DNA from: Methylobacterium sp. 10
GTDB taxonomy: Bacteria; Pseudomonadota; Alphaproteobacteria; Rhizobiales; Beijerinckiaceae
Direction of reading: 5' to 3'
Assembly: GCF_000519085.1 (NCBI RefSeq)
Contig: NZ_KI912577.1
Span: 2,237,331 to 2,301,330, forward strand
DNA length: 64,000 nucleotides
Numbering within the stretch: the first letter of the stretch is position 1; every line of letters starts with the position of its first letter. A program made the translations under genes and the position numbers. Shown piece after piece: positions 43,382 through 53,290 of this stretch. The notes under the pieces were generated by a model. The model was not told the origin of the DNA. It searched no databases and was given only the letters and a program-made list of their open reading frames with translations.

Positions 43382-44917
43382 ATGGTCACCCGCGTCGCTA
43401 CCGTTGCCTTCGAGGGAATCGAGGCGCGCGCCGTCGACGTGCAGGTGCAGATCGCCCCGGGGGCCGTCGTGTTCATGGTTGTTGGGCTAGCAGATAAGGC
43501 GGTGGCGGAATCTCGGGAGCGCGTGCGATCGGCTCTGATCGCATCTGGATTGGCGCTTCCGGCAAAACGCATCACCGTCAACCTCGCTCCGGCCGACCTG
43601 CCGAAGGAAGGGTCGCATTACGATCTGCCCATTGCGCTCGCGGTGATGGCCGCCATCGGCGCGATTCCGGCCGATGCGCTCGCCGGTTACTGCGTCCTGG
43701 GCGAGTTGGCCTTGGATGGTACGATCACGGCCGTGAACGGCGTCCTGCCCGCCGCCATGGCGGCGAATGGGCGGGGGCTCGGTCTGATCTGTCCGGCGGC
43801 GACGGGGCCTGAAGCGGCTTGGGCCGGTGGCGACATGGACGTTTTGGCCCCACGCTCCCTGATCCAGCTCGCGAATCATTTCAAGGGCAGCCAAGTCATG
43901 GCACGCCCCGAGCCGGCGGTGGCCACGACAACGGGACAGTTGCCGGACCTCCGCGACATCAAGGGGCAGGAGGGAGCCAAGCGCGCCCTGGAGATCGCCG
44001 CCGCTGGCGGCCACAACCTCTTGATGAATGGCCCGCCCGGCGCGGGCAAATCGATGCTCGCGGCCCGGCTTCCCTCCATCCTGCCACCACTCGGGCCCCG
44101 CGAACTTCTCGAAGTCTCGATGATCCAGTCGGTGGCCGGTGAGTTGAAGGGCGGCGCGCTGTCGAACCGCCGGCCGTTCCGGCAGCCCCACCATTCGGCG
44201 TCGATGGCGGCGCTGGTGGGGGGCGGAATCAATGCCCGCCCCGGCGAGGCCTCGCTGGCACATGGCGGCGTGTTGTTTCTCGACGAGCTTCCGGAATTCA
44301 CGCCGCAGGTGCTCGATTCCCTGCGCCAGCCATTGGAGACCGGCGAGGTCATGATAGCTCGGGCCAATCACCGGGTGACCTACCCCGCGCGGTTCCAGCT
44401 AATTGCCGCCATGAATCCCTGCCGGTGCGGTCAGGCGTTGGAACCGGGTTATGCCTGCCGGCGCGGCCCCAACGACCGCTGCGTCGCGCAATACGGCGCG
44501 CGTATCTCGGGGCCCCTCCTCGATCGCATCGATTTGCGGATTGAAGTTGGTGCCGTCACGGCGGCCGATCTGATCCTGCCTCCTCCGACCGAAGGTTCGG
44601 CGGAGACAGCGGCACGAGTGGCGTCGGCAAGGGCGCTGCAAGCCGCACGTTTCGCGGCGCACGGCCTGACGGGCGTCATCACGAACGCGACCTGTCCGGT
44701 GCCGTTGATCGAGGAGATGGCGGCGCCTGATGCGGACGGTACGGCTCTGATCCGCAACGCGGCGGAGACGATGCGCCTCTCGGCTCGAGGCTTCCACCGC
44801 GTGCTGCGCGTGGCGCGAACCCTGGCGGATCTCGACGGCGAAGAGCGGGTGCGCCGCCTCCATCTCGCCGAGGCCCTGTCCTATCGCGGCCGGGTCGAGC
44901 GACCCGTAGCCGCTTGA
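43382..44917 (+). CDS. comM: YifB/ComM-family Mg-chelatase-like AAA+ ATPase
   Basis: AAA+ protein of 511 residues. An N-terminal Lon-protease-like fold (VNLAPADLPKEGSHYDLPIAL) is followed by the ATPase: Walker A NGPPGAGKSMLAARL, Walker B GGVLFLDELPEF, PHHSASMAALVGGG and AAMNPCRCG. Cysteine pairs in the insertion (CRCGQ ... CRRGPNDRC) may bind zinc. ComM proteins act as helicases promoting branch migration during natural transformation. Single gene with its ATG at 43382. Confidence 0.94.
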   Translation: MVTRVATVAFEGIEARAVDVQVQIAPGAVVFMVVGLADKAVAESRERVRSALIASGLALPAKRITVNLAPADLPKEGSHYDLPIALAVMAAIGAIPADALAGYCVLGELALDGTITAVNGVLPAAMAANGRGLGLICPAATGPEAAWAGGDMDVLAPRSLIQLANHFKGSQVMARPEPAVATTTGQLPDLRDIKGQEGAKRALEIAAAGGHNLLMNGPPGAGKSMLAARLPSILPPLGPRELLEVSMIQSVAGELKGGALSNRRPFRQPHHSASMAALVGGGINARPGEASLAHGGVLFLDELPEFTPQVLDSLRQPLETGEVMIARANHRVTYPARFQLIAAMNPCRCGQALEPGYACRRGPNDRCVAQYGARISGPLLDRIDLRIEVGAVTAADLILPPPTEGSAETAARVASARALQAARFAAHGLTGVITNATCPVPLIEEMAAPDADGTALIRNAAETMRLSARGFHRVLRVARTLADLDGEERVRRLHLAEALSYRGRVERPVAA

Positions 44918-44932
44918 GCCCGACCGTCGCGC

Positions 44933-46366
44933 CTATCGTCCGTAGATGTCTTCGACGCGGATGATGTCGTCCTCACCGGTATAGGATCCGACTTGGACCT
45001 CGATGAGTTCGAGGGGGATCTTGCCCGGATTCGTGAGGCGATGCATCGAGCCGATGGGCAGGTAGACGGCCTCGTTCTCGTGAACCAGCACGACGCGATC
45101 ATCCACGGTGACCTCGGCGGTGCCGCGCACCACGACCCAATGCTCGGCCCGGTGGAAATGCTTCTGCAGCGAGAGCCGCCCACCCGGCGTCACCATGATG
45201 CGCTTCACCTGGAAGCGCTCGCCGATGTCGATGCGCTGGTACCAGCCCCAGGGGCGGAACATCCGGCGATGCGCATCCGCCTCGGGATGGGCCTTCTCGC
45301 GCAGCTGCGTGACCAGTTCCTTGACGAGGCCGGCTTTGGCCTTCGAGGTGACGAGGACGGCGTCCGGGGTCGAAACCACGACGATGTCGTCGAGACCCAC
45401 CACGGCGGTGAGGTGCTCGCCTTCACTGTGCACGAGGCTGCCGCGGGTCTCGACGAGTTCGACGCGACCGCGCACGGCGTTACCCAACGCATCACGGGGC
45501 AACACGTCCCAGACCGCGTCCCAGGTACCGACATCGGACCAGGGGAAGGAGACCGGCAAGACTCCGGCGCGATCAGTCCGCTCCATCACGGCATAATCGA
45601 TCGAGGTCTTCGGCGCGCTCGCGAAGGCGGTGGCATCCAGGCGCAGGAAGTCGAGATCGGTCGACGCCTTATCGAGCGCGGCGCGGGTCGCGGCGAGGAT
45701 TTCCGGAGCATAGGTCTCCAGCTCGGCCAGCATGACGTCGGCCCGGAACAGGAAGTAGCCGCTGTTCCACAGCGCACCGTCGGCGATCAGGCTTTCCGCT
45801 CCGTGACGGTTGGGCTTCTCCACGAAGCGACCGACCTCATAAGCCCCTTCGACCCCGTCGATCGGCGCGCCCTTGCGGATATAGCCATAGGCAGTGGACG
45901 GTGCGGTAGGCTCGATCCCGAGCGTCATGATCCGACCGGCACGGGCCCCAACGGCGGCGGCGCGCGCAGCATCCACGAAGGCAGCCGTGTCGCCAATGAC
46001 GTGATCGGCAGCCAAAATCAGCACCACCGCTTCCGGGTCGCGCCGGGCGGCATGGAGGGCGGCGACCGCGACGGCCGCGGCTGAGTCGCGACGCTCGGGC
46101 TCGAGTACGATGTCGGCTTGGACTTCGGCCTGAAGCAGTTGCTCTGCCACGATGAAGCGGGCATCGCTGCTGGTGATGATCGTCGGCCGCGAGAAGGCGG
46201 TTCCATCCGCGACCCGCCGGGCTGTGTCTTGGAAGGTCGAACTATCGGCATTCACGAGCGGCGTGAACTGCTTCGGCATGCTCTCGCGGGAGGCAGGCCA
46301 CAATCGCGTACCGGAGCCACCGCAGAGGATAACCGGATGTATGAGGTCGGATAATCCTGAGGCCAT
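44933..46366 (-). CDS. manC: Mannose-1-phosphate guanylyltransferase / mannose-6-phosphate isomerase
   Basis: Bifunctional enzyme of 477 residues making GDP-mannose for polysaccharides. The nucleotidyltransferase domain opens with LCGGSGTRLWPASRE and contains EKPNRHGAE-type residues and FSWSDVGTWDAV. The C-terminal cupin (GRLSLQKHFHRAEHWVVVRG) carries the isomerase function. The ATG at 46366 is used; a TTG three codons earlier is the alternative. It is convergent with comM, 15 bp apart. Confidence 0.94.
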   Translation of the reverse strand: MASGLSDLIHPVILCGGSGTRLWPASRESMPKQFTPLVNADSSTFQDTARRVADGTAFSRPTIITSSDARFIVAEQLLQAEVQADIVLEPERRDSAAAVAVAALHAARRDPEAVVLILAADHVIGDTAAFVDAARAAAVGARAGRIMTLGIEPTAPSTAYGYIRKGAPIDGVEGAYEVGRFVEKPNRHGAESLIADGALWNSGYFLFRADVMLAELETYAPEILAATRAALDKASTDLDFLRLDATAFASAPKTSIDYAVMERTDRAGVLPVSFPWSDVGTWDAVWDVLPRDALGNAVRGRVELVETRGSLVHSEGEHLTAVVGLDDIVVVSTPDAVLVTSKAKAGLVKELVTQLREKAHPEADAHRRMFRPWGWYQRIDIGERFQVKRIMVTPGGRLSLQKHFHRAEHWVVVRGTAEVTVDDRVVLVHENEAVYLPIGSMHRLTNPGKIPLELIEVQVGSYTGEDDIIRVEDIYGR

Positions 46367-46542
46367 CGGCGTCAACTCACAATTTCAGGTTCGGTACGGT
46401 GCCAGGAAATACGACCTTGCTGCGCCGCAACCAACCCGGTGCGGAGCAAAATATGCGACGGACGCGATTAAGGCAGGCGGTGAGCGTCCGGCAATAGTTC
46501 TGGGGCTACCCTCAGGAATGCCGATGGAGCAATGCGGTCACC

Positions 46543-48708
46543 CTATTCAGCGGCCTGCCGGGCGTTGTAGCCGAGCCTGCCGTTCAATTCCTCGATCAGC
46601 TTCACTGCCGCATCAGCAATGACCGTGCCGGGCGGAAAAATTGCTGATGCACCAGCGGCATAGAGCGCCGGATAGTCACCCGGGGGGATCACGCCGCCGA
46701 TTACGATCATCACGTCGCCGCGTCCCTGTTCGGTCAGCGCCGCCTTCAATTCGGGCACCAGCGTCAAGTGGCCGGCGGCAAGAGACGAAACGCCGACAAT
46801 GTGGACGTCGTTCTCCACAGCCTGTCGTGCGGCTTCGGCGGGAGTGGCGAAGAGAGGTCCGATATCCACGTCGAAGCCGAGATCGGCGAAGGCCGACGCA
46901 ATGACCTTCTGGCCACGGTCGTGGCCGTCCTGGCCCATCTTGGCGACGAGGATGCGCGGGCGCCGCCCGTCATTCTCTTCGAAGGTCTCCACGAGCTGAC
47001 GAACGGTCTCGACCACCGGCGACATGCCACCCACCTCTCGCTTGTAGACGCCCGAGATCGAGCGGATCTCGGCGCGGTGACGGCCCCAGGCCTTCTCCAA
47101 AGCGTCGGAAATCTCTCCGACCGTGGCCTTGGCCCGTGCTGCCTCGACGCCGAGCGCCAGGAGATTGCCCTCTCCCTGAGCCGCCGCGGTGAGTGACGCA
47201 AGGGCCGCATCGACATCGGCCTGATTGCGCTCGGCACGCAGTCGCTTCAGCTTGTCGATCTGGAGCATCCGGACGTTGCCGTTGTCGACGCGCATCAGTT
47301 CGATGGCACGGTCGTCGTCAGGCTTGAACTTGTTGACGCCCACGATGGTCTGGCGACCGGAATCGATGCGGGCCTGGGCCCGCGCCGCCGCTTCCTCGAT
47401 ACGGAGCTTGGGAATGCCGGCCTCGATCGCCTTGGCCATGCCGCCCAGTTCCTCGACTTCGCGCAGGTGCTCCCAGGCGCGGGCGACGATGTCCTGGGTG
47501 AGCTTCTCCACGTAGTAGGAGCCGCCCCATGGATCGACGATGCGCGTGGTGCCGCTCTCCTGCTGCAGGAAGAGCTGGGTATTGCGTGCAATGCGGGCGG
47601 AGAAGTCGGTGGGGAGTGCGAGCGCCTCGTCGAGGGCATTGGTGTGGAGCGACTGCGTCCCGCCCTGTGTCGCCGCCATCGCCTCGATGCAGGTGCGGGT
47701 GACGTTGTTGAATACGTCCTGCGCCGTCAGCGACCAGCCGGATGTCTGGCTGTGGGTGCGCAGGGGCAACGACTTGTCGGTTTTCGGCTCGAATTCCTTC
47801 ACGAGCTTGGCCCAGATCAGGCGCGCCGCCCGCATCTTGGCGATTTCCATGAAGAAATTCGTCGATATCGCCCAGAAGAACGACAGGCGCGGAGCGAACT
47901 TGTCGATGGTGAGCCCAGCGGCGAGACCCGCCTTGATGTACTCGACGCCGTCGGCGAGCGTGTAAGCGAGTTCGAGGTCGTTCGTCGCCCCGGCCTCCTG
48001 CATGTGATAGCCGGAGATCGAGATCGAATTGAACTTCGGCATATGGGCCGAGGTGTAGGCGAAGATATCGCCGATGATCCGCATCGAACCCGCCGGCGGG
48101 TAGATGTAGGTATTGCGGACCATGAACTCCTTGAGGATGTCGTTCTGGATCGTGCCCGCGAGCTTCTCGGGTGGCACGCCCTGCTCCTCGGCCGCCACGA
48201 TGTAGAGGGCGAGGATCGGCAGCACCGCACCATTCATCGTCATCGAGACGGTCATCTCGTCGAGCGGAATGCCAGAGAACAACGTCCGCATGTCGTAGAT
48301 CGAATCGATCGCGACCCCGGCCATGCCGACATCGCCCGAGACGCGCGGGTGATCGGAATCGTAGCCACGATGGGTAGCGAGATCGAAGGCGACCGACAGG
48401 CCCTTCTGTCCGGCGGCCAGGTTGCGCCGGTAGAAGGCGTTCGAATCCTCGGCCGTGGAGAAGCCGGCATATTGCCGGATCGTCCAGGGCTGGGTCACGT
48501 ACATGGTCGGATAGGGCCCGCGCAGATACGGCGCGACGCCGGGATAGGTGTGAAGAAACTCGACGCCCTTGCGATCCTCCGGGCCGTAGACGCCTTTGAC
48601 CGGGATGCCTTCCGGCGTCATCCAGGGTTCGCCCGTCGGCGGGACGGGCGCCACGAAGGCATCTGCCGCGTAGGGGACGTTCGCGAAATCGGGGATACGG
48701 GACGTCAT
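46543..48708 (-). CDS. mcmA: Methylmalonyl-CoA mutase, large subunit
   Basis: Adenosylcobalamin enzyme interconverting methylmalonyl-CoA and succinyl-CoA, 721 residues. The TIM-barrel part includes [27 protein letters not shown] and [15 protein letters not shown]. The C-terminal B12 domain has the base-off motif DGHDRG (near residue 600) with His as lower ligand, then SLAAGH and IGGVIPPGD. In methylotrophs this reaction closes the ethylmalonyl-CoA pathway. The ATG at 48708 (MTSRIPDF) is the family start. No partner subunit gene adjoins it. Confidence 0.95.
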   Translation of the reverse strand: MTSRIPDFANVPYAADAFVAPVPPTGEPWMTPEGIPVKGVYGPEDRKGVEFLHTYPGVAPYLRGPYPTMYVTQPWTIRQYAGFSTAEDSNAFYRRNLAAGQKGLSVAFDLATHRGYDSDHPRVSGDVGMAGVAIDSIYDMRTLFSGIPLDEMTVSMTMNGAVLPILALYIVAAEEQGVPPEKLAGTIQNDILKEFMVRNTYIYPPAGSMRIIGDIFAYTSAHMPKFNSISISGYHMQEAGATNDLELAYTLADGVEYIKAGLAAGLTIDKFAPRLSFFWAISTNFFMEIAKMRAARLIWAKLVKEFEPKTDKSLPLRTHSQTSGWSLTAQDVFNNVTRTCIEAMAATQGGTQSLHTNALDEALALPTDFSARIARNTQLFLQQESGTTRIVDPWGGSYYVEKLTQDIVARAWEHLREVEELGGMAKAIEAGIPKLRIEEAAARAQARIDSGRQTIVGVNKFKPDDDRAIELMRVDNGNVRMLQIDKLKRLRAERNQADVDAALASLTAAAQGEGNLLALGVEAARAKATVGEISDALEKAWGRHRAEIRSISGVYKREVGGMSPVVETVRQLVETFEENDGRRPRILVAKMGQDGHDRGQKVIASAFADLGFDVDIGPLFATPAEAARQAVENDVHIVGVSSLAAGHLTLVPELKAALTEQGRGDVMIVIGGVIPPGDYPALYAAGASAIFPPGTVIADAAVKLIEELNGRLGYNARQAAE

Positions 48709-48843
48709 GGGATCGGACTCGTGCGGCGGCGTTTGGCGAAGCATTATAGTGAAGCACCGGCTTCGGGCTATCCCTCTCAAATCCATTTTGAAGATGAGTG
48801 CTGATTCCGCCTCCGGCGATGCCGGTTTTCCAGCGGAGCACCC

Positions 48844-49821
48844 GTGCGATCGATGAGGTCGAGCATCACGCCCGCCTACGCTAAGTCAGGCTGCGCCACC
48901 GCCGGAACAGCCATCGTGACAGACATCCCGACCAAGAGTGCCGCTCGCGCCTGGCCGCCCATCGCGCGTTTCGCCGGCCTCGAGGCACGACTAGGCGCCT
49001 GGGTTCTCGCGAAGGGGCCGATCGCGGCGGGACTCTACGAATTCCTGCGGTTCGGCATCAAGCAGGGATGGGCGTGCATGTTTGGCGGATTGCTGTGTGC
49101 TCTGCTCATCGCGAGCTACCTGTTTTATCCGGCGCACACGGCGATCAGCCGATACGATTTTCTCACCTTGTCGGCCGTGGTGATACAGATGGCCCTCCTC
49201 GCCCTGCGCATGGAGACCTGGGAGGAGGCGAAGGTGATCGCGCTCTTCCATGTGGTCGGCACGGTGATGGAGATCTTCAAGACCGCTGTCGGATCTTGGA
49301 TCTACCCGGATGCGAGTCTGTTCCGCATCGCGGGTGTGCCGCTCTTCACGGGCTTCATGTATGCGAGCATCGGCTCCTACATCGCCAGGGTATGGCGCCT
49401 GTTCGATTTCCGCTTCACCCATCATCCCGGCAGCGGCGCGACCCTCCTGTTGGCCGCGGCGATCTACCTGAACTTCTTCACCCATCATTATGTCGTGGAC
49501 ATCCGCCTCGGTCTGTTCGCGTCGACGGCCTTGTTGTTCGGGCGAACCTGGGTGCATTTCAAGGTCTGGCGGGTGCACCGTAAAATGCCGCTTCTCCTGG
49601 GCTTCCTACTCGTCGCCCTGTTCATCTGGTTTGCCGAGAATATCGGCACAGGAACGCGGGTCTGGCTCTATCCGAATCAGGCATCGACCTGGGCTATGGT
49701 CTCCTGGCAGAAACTCGGCGCCTGGTATCTGCTGATGATCATATCCTACGTTCTGGTCACTCTGGTGAACAAGCCGCAGTCTTATCAGGAAGACCACATC
49801 GACCGACGCGATTCCAAATAA
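48844..49821 (+). CDS. DUF817-family integral membrane protein
   Basis: Predicted inner-membrane protein of 325 residues with about eight hydrophobic helices. The family pattern includes [19 protein letters not shown] and later [20 protein letters not shown] and WIYPD, and a conserved [19 protein letters not shown]. Function unknown. The GTG at 48844 has GGAG five bases upstream; ATG 48853 and GTG 48916 are alternatives, the last giving a 301-residue protein. It diverges from mcmA. Confidence 0.86.
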   Translation: MRSMRSSITPAYAKSGCATAGTAIVTDIPTKSAARAWPPIARFAGLEARLGAWVLAKGPIAAGLYEFLRFGIKQGWACMFGGLLCALLIASYLFYPAHTAISRYDFLTLSAVVIQMALLALRMETWEEAKVIALFHVVGTVMEIFKTAVGSWIYPDASLFRIAGVPLFTGFMYASIGSYIARVWRLFDFRFTHHPGSGATLLLAAAIYLNFFTHHYVVDIRLGLFASTALLFGRTWVHFKVWRVHRKMPLLLGFLLVALFIWFAENIGTGTRVWLYPNQASTWAMVSWQKLGAWYLLMIISYVLVTLVNKPQSYQEDHIDRRDSK

Positions 49822-49895
49822 TATTGAATGGCTTTCTTCAGAATTTGACAAGATCGAGTAGGCTATGCCCGGCCGAGCCTTGAGGAACCCCAGTC

Positions 49896-50096
49896 ATGAG
49901 TGATTCCATCGCCGGCCTCGCGCAGTCGATCGTCTCAAACCAAAGCGCTGCGACGCGGGAGTCGATGCAGACGACCTTCATACGCAAACAAGGCGAGAGC
50001 GATCGGGCCATCGCCCAACTCCTGCAACAATCCGCCGATCAGCAGAAGGCCGTCCTTCCCGAAGGCCAAGGCGCTGTGGTGGATCGGCAGGTTTGA
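49896..50096 (+). CDS. Small YjfB-like protein
   Basis: Protein of 66 residues, hydrophilic and helical, rich in Gln, Ser and Ala, with a C-terminus (EGQGAVVDRQV) like the YjfB putative motility family. A good ribosome binding site (GAGGAA) precedes the ATG. No signal peptide. Family assignment is tentative, and no motility genes are nearby. Confidence 0.55.
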   Translation: MSDSIAGLAQSIVSNQSAATRESMQTTFIRKQGESDRAIAQLLQQSADQQKAVLPEGQGAVVDRQV

Positions 50097-50275
50097 ATCC
50101 CGGTCATCCATCTGCGATAGCGACCGATGATTGCCCGCATCAGGGCGGGCGATGCCACGGGACGTGTCATGCGACCCGCCAAGGGCTGATAGCGTGAAGG
50201 ACAGTCGGGTCCAGTTTGCAAGTTGATAGCAACATCGGCTGCGCGGCGCGGGCGGTTCCGCGCCAACGGCTAGAT

Positions 50276-50305
50276 CTCTCAGGCCTCGTCAGGAGGCCCC
50301 GAGAG
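50276..50305. terminator. Candidate terminator hairpin
   Basis: GGCCTC-GTCAG-GAGGCC with an outer CTCTC/GAGAG pairing, between the convergent small genes at 49896 and 50317. No clear T-tract. Confidence 0.4.
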
Positions 50306-50316
50306 GCCGCATCACC

Positions 50317-50532
50317 TTAGTTGAGATAGGTTCGGATCCAGTTGGGCGATAGAATTTCGCCTTCCTCGGTGATGATCCACGGCTGCTTTGCCGGGTCGGT
50401 CAAGGCGCCTGCGGCGGCCTCGATCGCCTCGCGAAGGGTGCCGTAGCGCGCGGGCTGGGCCAGCGGCGACGGGACGGGGGTGGTCCGCCAGATCGTCAGA
50501 TCGGCAGGACGTTCGAGGGCTTCGGTTTCCAT
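50317..50532 (-). CDS. Small conserved-looking protein, unknown function
   Basis: Protein of 71 residues, soluble. The core YGTLREAIEAAAGALTDPAK and the following WIITEEGEILSPNWIRTYL look like a compact alpha/beta unit. The ATG at 50532 has AAGGA eight bases upstream, and so is preferred over the longer frame from 50640. No family recognised. Confidence 0.72.
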   Translation of the reverse strand: METEALERPADLTIWRTTPVPSPLAQPARYGTLREAIEAAAGALTDPAKQPWIITEEGEILSPNWIRTYLN

Positions 50533-50956
50533 GACGATGTTTTCCTTGAACCTGAGAGGGTCGTTCCCCGCGGGTCTGTGCAGCTGAGCCAGCATTCGTT
50601 GCAGCCAGCGCGGGACGTGTTTCCGTGAGAATGGAAGCATCTCTAGGGCAGCTTTGCGATCAATTTGGGCATTGCCATGATGAGTATGGCAGACCCGATC
50701 CTTTATCCCCCGCCTTAAGCATCATGTTTTGGACACAAAGCTTGAAGCGGCTACCCTAGGACGCCCTGTTTTTATGACGAAGAGTTGAGGGTGACAGTGC
50801 TGACTGAACTTGTAGCTTGAACCTTGAGACGGAACCGTGTGCCCGCGCACCCGGATCGTGCCGCCCGTCAAAACAGTTGAACGGAGATGGGTGACCGACC
50901 AGTTAATGCGACGGACGCAGTCCAGAATTTTTCCAAAGCTGTGAAAGGGATGTGAC
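50533..50956. other. Intergenic region before the DegP-like gene (424 bp)
   Basis: No gene is supported. It contains the inverted repeat TGCCAT-N7-ATGGCA at 50672-50690, a candidate protein-binding site, and a weak promoter-like pair TTGAAC (50877) / AGTTAA (18 bp later) upstream of the protease. It is locally AT-richer than its surroundings. Confidence 0.4.
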
Positions 50957-52090
50957 ATGTCGGATCGCTTCGGCCGCATCGCGATCACGGCGGCCCTGAT
51001 GCTCATGGCCTTCTATGTCGGGCAGCCCTATTTGGCGGCTCTCCTGTTCTCGGCTGAAACCCCTCGGGCGATCACGGCGCGGGGGGATCTAGCGCCGGCC
51101 GAAGCGTCCACCGCGACCTTGTTCGAGCGTGCGAGCCCATCGGTCGTCCATGTCTTCGCCCAGGCAGCCGCCCAGGGACGCTCCCTGATGAGCCCCGACT
51201 CCGAAGAGGGCGAAGGCGGCAACGGTGCCCAGACTGGCACAGGCTTCGTCTGGGATGGCGCCGGGCATGTGGTCACCAACAATCATGTAGTGGCAGGCGC
51301 TGCACAGCGGGGTGGGTCGGTGTCCGTCCGCCTCTCTTCGGGGGAAGTTCGTCCGGCCACGATCGTCGGGACTGCTGCGAGCTACGACCTCGCGGTGCTT
51401 CGCCTCGGCGGCACCGGGGCGGTTCCGCCGCCCCTAGCCATCGGTACCTCGGGGGATCTCAAGGTCGGGCAAGCTGCCTTCGCCATCGGGAACCCGTTCG
51501 GCCTCGATCACACTTTGACGACGGGCGTCATCAGCGCGCTTCGCCGACGGCTCCCCACGGGGGAGGGGAGGGAGTTGTCAGGCGTCATCCAGACCGACGC
51601 CGCCATCAATCCCGGTAATTCCGGCGGGCCGCTCCTCGATTCCGCGGGGCGTCTCGTTGGCGTGAACACGGCGATCTATTCTCCCTCGGGCGCTAGCGCC
51701 GGCATTGGCTTTGCGATCCCCGTGGACGTGGTGAACCGGGTCGTCCCCGAACTCATCCGCAACGGCCGCACCCGCAATCCCGGCATCGGCATCATCGCCG
51801 GGCAGGAAGCCACCGCAGCTCGCCTAGGCATCGACGGCGTCGTGGTGCTACGCGTCCTGCGCGGATCACCGGCCGCAGAGGCCGGATTGCGCGGTGTCGA
51901 TGTCCAAACCGGCACGATCGGCGATGTCATCGTCGGAGCGGGCGGTCAGCCGGTGCACCGCCTTGCCGACCTCACCGCCGCGATGGAGGCGGCGGGCATC
52001 GGCAAGACCGTCGATCTGGCTGTGGAGCGGGATGGCCGCATCCGCAAGGTGAGGGTCACCACGGCAGATGTGGCGGAGACGCGGCAATGA
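50957..52090 (+). CDS. DegP/HtrA-like S1C serine protease
   Basis: Periplasmic membrane-anchored protease of 377 residues. One N-terminal hydrophobic segment (residues about 8-32) is followed by the trypsin-like domain: His in VTNNHVVAG, Asp in SYDLAVLRLGG, Ser in NPGNSGGPLLDS. A single PDZ domain occupies about residues 270-370 (VVLRVLRGSPAAEAGLRG). The one-PDZ, anchored layout resembles DegS/HhoB. The downstream small secreted gene and J-domain gene follow closely on the same strand. Confidence 0.93.
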   Translation: MSDRFGRIAITAALMLMAFYVGQPYLAALLFSAETPRAITARGDLAPAEASTATLFERASPSVVHVFAQAAAQGRSLMSPDSEEGEGGNGAQTGTGFVWDGAGHVVTNNHVVAGAAQRGGSVSVRLSSGEVRPATIVGTAASYDLAVLRLGGTGAVPPPLAIGTSGDLKVGQAAFAIGNPFGLDHTLTTGVISALRRRLPTGEGRELSGVIQTDAAINPGNSGGPLLDSAGRLVGVNTAIYSPSGASAGIGFAIPVDVVNRVVPELIRNGRTRNPGIGIIAGQEATAARLGIDGVVVLRVLRGSPAAEAGLRGVDVQTGTIGDVIVGAGGQPVHRLADLTAAMEAAGIGKTVDLAVERDGRIRKVRVTTADVAETRQ

Positions 52091-52176
52091 GGCTTTCCCG
52101 ATCCGGGCTGTCCCATCGGCCGTTTCCGGTGCAGTAGGGTCGGAACACGCCGCACGAGATAACGCAAGACACCGCA

Positions 52177-52434
52177 ATGACGACGATGGCCCGCCTGTCC
52201 CGATCCCTCGTCTGCGTCACGCTGGCGCTCGGCGCGTTGCCGGCCGAAGCGAGGGAAAGGGCGCTGCGCCTCTGTCCGGAGGATGCTCCCGAGGGAACTC
52301 GCCTGTCGCCCCCCGGCCGTTGCCCGGATCGCAGCGCTGAGCAGGCCGGATTGTCGAGCGGTTCCCACCGGATCGGCGACGTCCATATCAGGATCGGCGG
52401 ACGAGTCGCGCTCGACCACGACATGCGCCGATGA
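52177..52434 (+). CDS. Small secreted protein, unknown
   Basis: Protein of 85 residues with a signal peptide (core LVCVTLALGALPAEA). The ~58-residue mature part has two cysteines 12 residues apart (LCPEDAPEG ... GRCPDRS) that could form a disulfide, and a strand-like HIRIGGRVALDH. Its stop overlaps the start of the J-domain gene (ATGA), which supports it being real and coupled. No family recognised. Confidence 0.65.
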   Translation: MTTMARLSRSLVCVTLALGALPAEARERALRLCPEDAPEGTRLSPPGRCPDRSAEQAGLSSGSHRIGDVHIRIGGRVALDHDMRR

Positions 52435-53144
52435 CGATCCTCGCCGCCCTCGTAGCCCTGTTCATCCTGTGGTGGTACGCCAAGACCGCCAGGCCCCATC
52501 TCGTCCGGCGCTTGCGCGGGCTGATCACGCCGCGTGTGGTGAGACGGGTCGGCGGCTACGTCTTGCTCGCCCTGGCCGGCGTAGCGGCGGTTCGCGGCCG
52601 GATCGAACTCGCGATCCTGTTCGGGGGCGTCGCGTTCTGGTTCCTCGACGGCGTCGATGCCGTGGTGGTCCGGCTGCGCGGCCTGTTCAGGCGTGCATCC
52701 GTCACTCGTCCCACGATTGTGCTGTTCGAGGTGATGCCCGACGGCCGGACCGCTGACGGCATCGTCCAGATCGGACCCTATGCCGGGCGGCGCCTGTCGC
52801 AGCTTCCAGAAACTGCGTTGATGCAGATCCTCGCAGTCTGCCGCAAGGTCGACCGCATCGCCGCCCGCCGTTTAAAGACATATCTCGACGGCAGAACGGC
52901 CGCCGGGCGTGTAGACACTGAGAGAGATTCCGACGCGCGGTCGCGCCGTCCGCCGGACCCAGGGGCGATGACGCAGGAGGAGGCTCACCAGATCCTGGGG
53001 CTTCAGAGCGGGGCGACCCTGCAGCAGATCCGCACGGCTCATCGCACGCTCATGAAACGGTGGCATCCCGACCAGGGAGGAACGGTCGAGGGGGCGTCGC
53101 GCATCAACGCGGCCCGAGACAGGCTTGTGAGCCGACATCGCTGA
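52431..53144 (+). CDS. Membrane-anchored J-domain protein
   Basis: Co-chaperone of 237 residues. An N-terminal hydrophobic stretch and a second one (LLALAGVAAV, then LAILFGGVAFWFLDGVDAVVV) anchor it in the inner membrane. The C-terminal J-domain (EEAHQILGLQSGATLQQIRTA...) has the invariant HPD in KRWHPDQGG. Such proteins recruit DnaK to the membrane, as TIM14/DjlC-like proteins do. Coupled to the preceding small gene. Confidence 0.9.
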   Translation: MTILAALVALFILWWYAKTARPHLVRRLRGLITPRVVRRVGGYVLLALAGVAAVRGRIELAILFGGVAFWFLDGVDAVVVRLRGLFRRASVTRPTIVLFEVMPDGRTADGIVQIGPYAGRRLSQLPETALMQILAVCRKVDRIAARRLKTYLDGRTAAGRVDTERDSDARSRRPPDPGAMTQEEAHQILGLQSGATLQQIRTAHRTLMKRWHPDQGGTVEGASRINAARDRLVSRHR

Positions 53145-53290
53145 TACTCCACGCGCGTTGCCAGGAAAATGCTCGATCGGACCCGACCGGCGAACAGCCG
53201 ACGGGGTTCGGAGAAGGCGCGAGGAGCGTCGTCACCGATATCAGGAGGGCTCCGGCATCCCGAAGGACGAAGCCCTCACCATGGCGGGGT

